64,000 nt of DNA, taken from assembly GCF_007655135.1 (NCBI RefSeq), contig NC_045128.1, positions 16,880,230-16,944,229 on the forward strand. The letters run 5' to 3'. Under the pieces are notes generated by a model, which worked only from the letters and a program-made list of their open reading frames with translations, did not search any database and was not told the origin of the DNA. Positions within the stretch are counted from its first letter, which is position 1, and every line of letters begins with the position of its first letter. A program made the position numbers and the translations under genes. The DNA is from Punica granatum (taxonomy: Eukaryota; Streptophyta; Magnoliopsida; Myrtales; Lythraceae). Below, piece by piece: positions 21,201 through 29,340 of this stretch.

Positions 21201-22782
21201 AAACTAATGAGCAATTAAGTAAAAGCAAGTGCTCTTAACCCCCATGCTTAGCAAATTTCGGCCAACTAATGAGGATGAGGATGAATGTGAGCCAAGTATT
21301 CTTCTTATGGAAGAGCCAAGAAGCATTAATGAGCATTGATGAAGCTTGAGTGTTATCTTGGAAGACTTGGAGATATTTTCATGCAAAAGTGCAAGAGAAG
21401 CTTGGTCTTGGTAAGGGAAGAGTTGCCATTGGGCAATTCATGGGTCCCACGGCCGAAGAGGAGAAACCGGGGGAAAGCTCGGGTCTCGATTGATCGCGCA
21501 TTCAAAACTCGTGGTTCGAATTAAACGTCGAATTGTTGATATATGCGAGGAAACGGATTTAATGAGCCCAAGATTGGCATTTTTCGTGGAAAATTGCCAA
21601 ATATCTGTATGAGGCTCGGAATTCGGTTTTGCTCCTTTTACGCATTCAGAGCGAGGTTACCCACTTCTGACAACATATCTTGTATCTGCATCCCACGACG
21701 GTCATTTTGACATAAATTGTCAAATTACGTGGGCACTTGACCCTTAAGCCGGTAATGCAAATATGGAGCCGGAGATGTCCTAAGAGGCCGAAACTGGATT
21801 TCTCAGATTGTTTTCTGAGTTACTTGGGCGATCCGGAGATCACTGTGGTCTCTGTTTGTCGAGATTGGGCCTCTAAGGACATGAAAAGTGCATCTGAGAC
21901 CCTTAAAGCACTGCTCGGGGGGTCTAGATGAGTTGCGTGATTCATTCCGACGATTCCACATTGAGCCTTGAGAAGGCTAGCACTGTGTAAAGTAGGCATC
22001 CGGCGTCAAGTTTCTCCAAAGAGGACCTCCGAATATGGATTTCCACTGAAAATAGCCTTTTGTGCTCCTCGAAGGTTACTCGGGAAACCGAGAAGGGTTT
22101 TGCTGTCTGTTTTGCCCAATTGCGAATGTCCGCTGGAGTTTTCAGGGCAATGCAGTGTGAACTTCGTTTGCCGTAATTCCGTCAGACCAGTCTCCGGTTA
22201 TGCTCTTTCGAAGAGGGGTATGTCCGTTTTGTCGCTTGGAAGTCATTCGGGGTGTCTGTATGGCTTCCAAAAGACAATCTAAAGCACTGCTCGTGCTCTG
22301 TATGATTATGGGGCATGGCCGCATCTGATATTTGGAATTAAATTTTCTCCGAGAAGCCGGCATTTTTGGACTTCTACTAAAAAGTTGTCTGTATACAGAA
22401 AGTTGTTATGTATTGAGCAGATGATTTGCGAAATGCATTTGAAGACACTTTTCATCTCTTTGGCATTGATGTGGATTTTTGAAGTCCAATATTAGCTATC
22501 TTTCGACGATCGAGCGAACTATTGGAAAACAGGTCTGTTCGTGTGGTACATTGGAAATGCCGGTTTTGGACGTTGTTGAGCTCTTTAGTCACTCTGTTAC
22601 CCTTTGGTAACCCCTGGAGTCCTTCTGTCGCATGTACATGTCTTTTGCTCAATTTTGCCGACTTGAGAATGAATAGTGATTTCTCGCTCTGTGGAGCCTT
22701 CTTCTGTGATAACGCTCAAGTCGTGGCCTGTTTGCTATTGATGGACATTGTTTGACTTGTGGACCAAAATAGGGTGCTGACA

Positions 22783-22787
22783 TATGG
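22783..22787. repeat. Target site duplication of S1, right copy (TATGG)
   Basis: Perfect match to 1019-1023. It follows TGACA, the complement of the LTR start. Confidence 0.85.
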
Positions 22788-23274
22788 TCTTGGGTTGATT
22801 GACTTTTTGTTGACCAGGGTCGATCCCGGGTTTTTAGCTAAGAGATGATTGTCTGTAGTCGGCTATGATCGGCACCTTTATCCGTTAGCTTGATCGATCA
22901 CCTCTGGGACGAAATTAGATGTCTACAAAATCAATATGAATTGGGTGAGATTCGGCATGGCTAAATTGATCTGGCTAAAATCAAAGTCAACACCAACAGA
23001 AGAGTCAATCAAGAGCTATGAACATACTAGTTAAGACCATGGCGAGCACTAGTTCGGCTTGCGACTTAACCTCAGGCTTGGTCAAGGCCAATCAAGGTTC
23101 CAATCGGTTAAACCAGATCAATTGAAGTCAATTAAAGTCAACATTAGATCAAACTTGGTAGTGGTTATGACCGAAGAACAACCAAGCGATTAATTGTCAC
23201 TATCGAGTACTCCAATCGACTTGGCGATTTTTTTTACAGGTAAAGCTCACCGAGGCATGCATTTTGGAACTTTG
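22788..23274. other. Unassigned sequence between S1 and M
   Basis: This was contiguous with 1-1018 before S1 inserted. There is no ORF of note. The TTGAC/GTCAA word recurs many times (for example near 22800, 22815, 22985, 23008), which could be W-box-like or simply a decayed repeat. It is not a polypurine tract, which argues against S1 being the 3' LTR of M. The boundary with M near 23275 is only approximate. Confidence 0.45.
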
Positions 23275-23472
23275 TAGCACGCATGATTAGGAGATCAGAG
23301 TCTGTCGTAGTTCTTGCTTCGTGTAGTACCTGTGATCATGGCATTTCTAGTAAATCACATGAGAAATACTAACACGAGATAGATACAGGTAAGCACGAAA
23401 ATGTCGTTGCAACACACAGATCTTCAGTTTCGGGTCACCTAAGTGACCCATGAAGAATTTTGCTTTGACAGT
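23275..23472 (-). mobile_element. M: internal region of a minus-strand element, left fragment
   Basis: In reverse this matches the family internal region around E1 12360-12510 and E4 63420-63595, with blocks such as GTCGTAGTTCTTGC, TACCTGTGATCATGGC and CTTCAGTTTCGGGTC. E2 inserted at 23472 and M resumes at 38935; joining the two sides restores the order seen in E4. The 3' end of M (any array, PPT and LTR) is not found to the left, so this end appears lost. Confidence 0.75.
23468..23472. repeat. Target site duplication of E2, left copy (ACAGT)
   Basis: ACAGT precedes TGTCAGCA. The identical five bases follow E2 at 38935-38939. Confidence 0.9.
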
Positions 23473-24726
23473 TGTCAGCACCCCATTTTGGCCCACCGGC
23501 TTCCCACACAAGGATTTCCTACCGAGGCCCGGGATACTATTCAACACCCGGCAATCAGAGACAAATAGGCGAGCATGGGGTCATGAGCAATAAGAGAAGA
23601 GCACGGTCTACTAAGAAAAGCGGAGGAAAGCCATCGGAAGAACGAACGAACAAGGAATCCCCGAAACGACGGAGCTCACACTGTGGCACTATTCATCACC
23701 GAGTCACCGAAGCACCGAAAGGTGCCCAATATGGGACTCCAAAAATTCCTCTCAGTGCCAAAGTGACCAATGACACGTCCGGGCGCATTTCCGGGGCGTC
23801 CTGCTTAAGCCGGGACACCCCAATCCCCCACGGACGCCTTTTCTGATAGAGCTCCCGGGGTTCGCCCCACTGACAAGCAAACGGCCCCTCAAAACGGGCT
23901 TACAGGCATCCAAGGACCACCTGGGCCGGGGAACAAGCTTCAGACAACCTTCCGGAACTCGACTCGGTCTCTCGAGCTATGTTTCAGTGGGCACGAACGT
24001 CTCTCGGCGAACCTTCGGGGCTTTTCCACGGAAAACAGAGATCACAACGATCTTCGAGCACCCCACGACGATCCCCGAGCGCCTCAAGACATTCAAGGAA
24101 CACTGAGAAAATCCCGGTCCCAAGTCCCTAGGCCTCCCCGGGCTGACGGTCCTCGGCCGGGGACGACGAGCCGACAATCCCTACGGGGGAAAAGGGTCAC
24201 CAAAACGAATGTTAGGATGCACAAAGAGCAATCGGGGACCGGGGGACGCTAAACTCCGCTCCGAACGTCCAAACAGGGCAAAACCGACTCTCGAGGCGCC
24301 GAGTCGCCCGAACGTTCGTCCACACGACGCATGGCGATATTAGGCTCATTCAAATCCTCGTCATTCAAGCATTCCAAATCCATAAATTAATTGGACATCG
24401 GAGATCGGACGCGCGTTCAATCAAGTCTCGAACTTTTCCCGGCTTTTCTGTTAGTCGAATGGGGTCCACAGCTCAAACTCCAAGCCGCGGCTAAAACCCA
24501 AATTCGGTGGCTCAATCCTTCAAGAAGCTCTCTCCACCACACATTTCAAATATCTCTTACACCCATCAACTCCACTCTTCCATCCATCAACTCCACTCTT
24601 CCATCCATCACTTCCCATCAACCTTTTCAAGACAACTTCCCCTCCCTAATCCCTCTTAAGAAATTCGGATGCCCTAAGCACCATTTAATTGATTTAACTT
24701 CACTCAATCTTGTCATTAAGCTTGCA

Positions 24727-24734
24727 TTTATAAG
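24727..24734 (+). promoter_or_regulatory. TATA box, E2 5' LTR
   Basis: TTTATAAG, about 1.25 kb into the LTR and followed by a pyrimidine-rich stretch (CTCCCTCTCTAGC) typical of a plant transcription start area. Confidence 0.5.
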
Positions 24735-24880
24735 TCCATTTGGTCATTAACTTAAACACAACTCATCTTGCACTCCCTCTCTAGCATTTCTCACTCAAAC
24801 AAATGCTCTCAACCTCCCAAGAACTTCAGCAAAATCGCAGCAAGCAAGAACCACCCAAAAACCAAGCAAAACACTCAAGA

Positions 24881-24907
24881 CTTAAGTCGGAATCCATCCC
24901 GACTTAA
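24881..24907 (+). other. CTTAAGTCGG inverted repeat, E2 5' LTR
   Basis: CTTAAGTCGG, short loop AATCCATC, then CCGACTTAA. The loop is 10 bases shorter than in E3 and S1. Confidence 0.55.
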
Positions 24908-25119
24908 ATCCAAACTTCACCAAACTTCATATCCTACATGTTTTCCACCCCCACTATCCATTTCCGACCTTAGATTTCAAGTTTGAAGCCTCTAAGTTAG
25001 AGAATCAGCTCAGTACAGAACCGAGCACAGTTTTGGCCCAGCCGGGTCAAAACTTCCAACCCTGTTTTCTCACCTTCTCGAGTCGGTCTGAACTTTCAAA
25101 ACCCATCAACCACCTCCGG

Positions 25120-25650
25120 GGGTTCGTTAGGAGTCGGGAGCCACCGACCTTGCTCAAATATTCCATCGGAATCCACCGTTATGAATTCCGACCCGAAAAC
25201 TGCTCAGTCGGGCCGACGTTTCTGACTGTCTGTTCGGTTTTCTTGCAGATCGGGTCGATCCGTGACCCTTTTCGATGAACGACCACTTCTACCACCTCCA
25301 GGGGTCAGGTAGGAGTCAGGAGACGTTGGCCTTGCTCAAAAATTCCATCGGAATCCATCGTTATGAATTCCGACCCGAAAACTGCCCAGTCGGGCCAGTT
25401 TCCAGACGTGCTCTGTTTTGGGTGATTTTTGCAGGACTGTACGAGTCGACCCGACAACTCTGGGAACAAACGACCACCACGGTAACCTAGAGGAGTTCCT
25501 TGGCTATCCAAGGCCGCCGACCTTGCCTCAAAATTCCATCGGGAACCTCCGTGGCGACGTCCGACCCGACTTGTGCCAGTCGGGTCTGTCCACCCTTCCA
25601 TTCGGGTCTGTTTGGTGCCATTCGGGTCTGTTCAACGGAAAACAGCCCAA
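25120..25650 (+). repeat. ~182-bp repeat in E2 5' LTR
   Basis: ATGAATTCCGACCCGAAAAC recurs at 25181 and 25363 (182 bp), and a diverged third unit with CCGACCCGACTTGTGCCAGTC follows near 25560. Units end in the GTCGGGYC / TCGGGTCTGT word also found in the repeats of the E1 and E4 LTRs. Confidence 0.7.
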
Positions 25651-25707
25651 ACCCGACCCATCAACGGTCCAACCCGACTCTTGAAGGTACCATCCCGCAT
25701 CTCGGGA

Positions 25708-25716
25708 CTAGGTATG
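25708..25716 (+). promoter_or_regulatory. Conserved splice-donor-like site, E2 5' LTR
   Basis: CTAG/GTATG in the same context as E1 CTAG/GTAAC, just before the shared CGACTTAGAGGAGCTAGG block. Confidence 0.35.
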
Positions 25717-25934
25717 ACCATTCCCGACTTAGAGGAGCTAGGACTTTTACATTATTGTTGTGTTTATGGAGTTTTGAGGGGTTTTAAGCATGATTTTAAT
25801 TCCGAACTTTAATATTATGCAATTTCCTTATTACACCATGCATGTTTATCATCGTTTAACTTGCTAGCATGTCGGGAAATATTTAAATCGAAGTCGAGGA
25901 AACTATCCCGACCCGGAAAAGCCGAGATCATTCG

Positions 25935-25958
25935 GGTTAACCTCTCCATGAGGTAACC
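25935..25958 (+). other. Hairpin a, E2 5' LTR
   Basis: GGTTA-a-CCTC, loop tccat, GAGG-TAACC: all nine pairs form. The outer arms differ from E1 (GGCCA/TGGCC) at two positions, both compensated. Confidence 0.65.
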
Positions 25959-26050
25959 TAGAGCTTTCTTGACCTTTTTGGGTCAAGACCGGATTCCTTT
26001 GCCCCGATTTAAATTGTTTCCTGAGTTTTATCGTTTTTCTCACATCCATG

Positions 26051-26142
26051 AAGTCGGTATTGTTTTATCGATTCCTTTAATAATATGTTTGTGCATGTTT
26101 GCATGTTTGAATGTGTTATTTAAATCATGATAATACCGACTT
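26051..26142 (+). other. Long-range stem, E2 5' LTR
   Basis: Perfect 11-bp arms AAGTCGGTATT (26051-26061) and AATACCGACTT (26132-26142) with a 70-base loop. Confidence 0.7.
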
Positions 26143-26235
26143 TCGTTTAATCGTGTTATTTAACATGTTTGATGTTTGAGCATGCGAGAAACGATTCAAA
26201 ACAAGACGGGGAAAACTCGTGAAACCAAATACAAG

Positions 26236-26286
26236 CCATGAGACCTCTCGGCTTTATCCAAGGAGAATAGGCCGAGAGTCTCATGG
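26236..26286 (+). other. Hairpin b, E2 5' LTR
   Basis: CCATGAGACCTCTCGGC and GCCGAGAGTCTCATGG pair along 16 bp with one bulged base; the loop is 18 bases. Confidence 0.65.
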
Positions 26287-27567
26287 AGTTATTCGGGTTC
26301 CATGAGGCTTCCTCTTCCCGTTTTAAATCCGTTCTCGGATTTCGTGTAATTTGCAAATTCAATTACATCGAGAATTTCACATGAAATGTCTTTCCAAACC
26401 AAAATATGCATGGATTCGCAATTCGGAGACCCTTTCGGGCCTATTAGGACCAAAGGGTGTTTCGGCTATCGTTGGCCGAATCTTCCTCGGTCTTTCTTGA
26501 CCCGTCTTGGTCGCCGAGTCACGAATCGTTTTTACGATTAATGCATTCGGCACAACCCTTAAGCATTAATTCCACAAACGGGTTAATCGGGACGCTCACA
26601 TGATTAAACCCACTTCACACTGATAAGGTTTACACGAATTGGCCATTAACTGATAACTCGCGTCGATGAGTTGTCAAATGACGTTGGTGCCCTTTTCAAA
26701 CTTATCAATTTCAAAACCCGAAACGCGCGGTCCGATGTAGCATGGATGTCTGAAAAGGGTTTCTGTGTCTCAACTTGAATGTTTACCTGATTCCAGGTAG
26801 CTCAGGTCAGGATACAGAAGATCTTTCTAAATCACTTCCGGGCAGATCGACCGGTTCTTTGGCTTTTTCGGGGTTCTTGCACAACCCTGGACGACCCAGG
26901 GAATTGGTCGACACCGGCTACAGGCCGAGGTGGCCTGCACTGCGATGTTTCCCCTTTTCTGAAAACAATTTTCAAATAAAGGGCAAAATCGTCTTTTCAC
27001 AATTCAGCGACACTCTTAGGGTTAGCATGACAGAAACACTACAGTATGGGACAAGAACGGGCTACCTATTCTGGTGCAGGTTCATCTGCATAGCCCTTTC
27101 ATATCTAACTGATGAGTTTCTGTCATCCTAACATAGACTCGGGTAACTAGAACGGTTATCTCTGTCAGAAAACATTCAAAATGCTGATTAACCTTTCACT
27201 CGACTTAACCAAACACTAGATAATGGTTAGGAGGAATTCTAGTTTCCAAATCTAGAGTCGAAACATGAGTTTGGCTAATTCAGTGGAAATTCAGTGTCAT
27301 AATACAGAATAACTGTAAAAGCAATCCACACACATGAGATTTGACTCTCTTTGTCAAGTTCTCAAAACAAAGCCGAATGCTAAAACATTGGCACGTGCTT
27401 GTTTGTCTAGGGTAGGATTTGCATGCCAAAATACCCCGGATTAACAACTTGTTAAAACACGTACACTCGATAATAACAAACACCTTGTCTGTTATTTACA
27501 TGTTGCGTGTTATCTTTCCGCACCTATTTGCCATGTGGGTCGAGCCTGATCCCTAGGTCGAATAATA

Positions 27568-27640
27568 TTAGGGTTCAACGCCCTAATCATCGAGCACAGG
27601 GTTCAACGCCTTAATCAACACTCACAGGGTCCAACGCCCT
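27568..27640 (+). other. Three tandem mini-hairpins, E2 5' LTR
   Basis: A 28-bp period. Copy 1 is TTAGGG-ttcaacg-CCCTAA, copy 2 AGGG/CCTT with one G-T pair, copy 3 AGGG/CCCT. Confidence 0.65.
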
Positions 27641-28403
27641 ATTCAGTGAGAGCGTCCATTGAATTTCAGTTCTTCGGTCTTTTTCCCTAAACTCACGGCG
27701 AGTTAGAGTGGAATAATAACCGAACGCGAAACGACTGGAATTCAACCCTTTTTGTAAGTTGTATTTATTGTTTTCGAGAGCATTGTAAGGACTTTTATTT
27801 TGTACATTTGTTCTGTAAGAATTCCAGTCGGTGAGCGAACGGTCTGAGAGTCGAATTAATCGAATCGGTCTAATGCTTGCCCAGACACAAGTAAATCCAA
27901 GATCTCGCGGTTTTGGTTCACGCAGGGATTCAACCTCCATGGTTCGATGAACTGTAACGCAAGATTGTGAACCAACTCCCCGACATACGGGTTTACTTCT
28001 CTCTCGGCTTCTCAACCGACATCGTTTAATTCACCGAATCTTCGGTGTCAAAACGTGAGAGCCGAGTGCAGCTTAATTCATGCGGTAAATCATAAAACAT
28101 GCAAGCCTAGCAAACCATAGTACCAAAAGGGCGTGCGGGATATAGGCCCGCACGTAACATGAACCCCCGAACACGGATTTTCCTGTTCCGCACAGATCAT
28201 TGCCTTAGCATTTAGGTGTACCCCGTACCCCTAGACCCGGGCGACTCAACGGCCCTCGACCTATGGGTCGAAAACGGTAAGTGGCGACTCCTTCTCACGC
28301 GTGTCCGTCGCGCATCCCCACGGGAAGGTGGACATTCCCAAGCCGCGTGATCCAAAAGCGCGCATGCGTGCCCCGACGAGATCAAATTCGGGTGCGCACA
28401 GCT

Positions 28404-28422
28404 TGGCGACTCCACTGGGGAC
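28404..28422 (+). promoter_or_regulatory. Primer binding site, tRNA-Arg, of E2
   Basis: TGGCGACTCCACTGGGGAC, 3 bp after the LTR. It differs from the E1 site by one base (A for G), consistent with a different tRNA-Arg isodecoder or a mutation. Confidence 0.85.
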
Positions 28423-28959
28423 ACTTAGAGGGTTCGGGCTCGTTCCCGCTTGCTTTGTTTGCTTGTTTATTTACCGCTTTCCGCATTTCCCGCTTATCTA
28501 CTTAACGTACTTTTATTTCCCGCACATGCATTGCATATCATACTAGCTTCTAAGTACCTATGGGTCGCGTCCCACGACCGGTAATAGGAGCATAGGTTAA
28601 ATAGGGGTTCCGAGTAAGGGTACGTCGCACGGTTGGACCGTCGATTAGGCCCCCAAAGATCCCCGCTCGATTTCAAGGAATTGACACCCTTGAGTCGGGA
28701 GCCCCCATCCTTACGTAGCACGGTCCTTATAGCACCAAATCATACATCTTGTTATGCCTCCACGCAAGCCTTCTACCCGACTCCGACAAATAGTCCATCA
28801 GGTCGGCCTGCGTGCCACTTTGAGTCTCTTCTATTTCGAGAGTGATGTACATGTACCTTGTAATTTATATTAAGCCGTGGGCATTTACTCTCTTCGTACA
28901 CATGCATCATGCGGTTTTCAAAAATTAGGATGTCATTCATGTTGACGAGTCCTAAACGG
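28423..28959 (+). other. E2 leader after the PBS, non-coding
   Basis: Homologous to 7626-8149 in E1 with several substitutions. No ORF is kept. The block CGCTCGATTTCAAGGAATT (28665) is shared with E1, E4 and, in reverse, M (near 44820). Confidence 0.5.
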
Positions 28960-29340
28960 ATTTTCCTATCGTCTTGGTAAGGGACGCCTTGCTCGGCCTC
29001 CTGCCCGCGCCTCGACAAAGTCCACCAACACACGAGGACCTCACCGACTCGCCACAGAACGCGAATGGGGTATATTCCGGGACAACATGATCGACCTCAT
29101 CAACACTAGGTTCGATCACCGAGAGGTCGCTGAGAGATGAAGAACTCGCCGGCCAACCACCTTAAAGGGAGCTCTCCCAAACCCGTGCCAAGATGCAGAG
29201 ATGCGGTCAGGAGCTTGCTTGAGCGAACGCCGCCTTGGAGAGATCTAGGAAAGGGCCTCATGAAGACCCACACATGCACTCTAGGATAGATATCTCCGCA
29301 AGGCCCTCGCCTAGACCCGGTGCTTTCCAAGGCGGCGCTC
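28960..29340 (+). pseudogene. Collapsed remnant of the DUF7745/coiled-coil ORF, E2
   Basis: It has the same organisation as the E1 remnant: the upstream block GTCTTGGTAAGGGACGCC, then from about 29115 a diverged coiled-coil end (GAGAGGTCGCTGAGAG, AGGGAGCTCTCCCAAAC) interrupted by stops. The globular part is missing. Confidence 0.55.

Larger units (their letters stand above)
19344..22782 (-). mobile_element. Solo LTR S1, 5'-terminal part (minus strand)
   Basis: On the minus strand this is the first ~3.4 kb of the LTR. It starts at 22782 as TGTCAGCACCCTATTTTGG and runs to the E1 insertion point. It is the same subfamily as E3 (44881-48144) and the first two thirds of S2. It carries a TATA box at 21191-21200, hairpins near 20051-20101 and 20378-20407, a CTTAAGTCGG inverted repeat at 20992-21029, and a short GC-rich tract (20690-20840) where S2 has a long array. 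It contains no PPT or internal sequence. Confidence 0.85.
23473..28400 (+). repeat. E2 5' LTR (subfamily II)
   Basis: Runs TGTCAGCACCCC to GGGTGCGCACA. Compared with the 3' LTR it lacks about 47 bp after 24480, a deletion between two GGCTCA-like words. It carries a TATA box (24727), the CTTAAGTCGG dyad (24881), a ~182-bp repeat (25120-25650), a donor-like site (25708), hairpin a (25935), the long stem (26051-26142), hairpin b (26236-26286) and three mini-hairpins (27568-27640). Confidence 0.9.

Noticed and set aside
1024..22782. S1 as the 3' LTR of minus-strand element M
   Set aside because: No polypurine tract follows 22782, and perfect TATGG duplications flank both sides, which fits a solo LTR.
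22788..23274. W-box cluster as a host promoter
   Set aside because: TTGAC words are frequent, but no gene start follows and the stretch is interrupted by transposons, so a promoter call is not supported.
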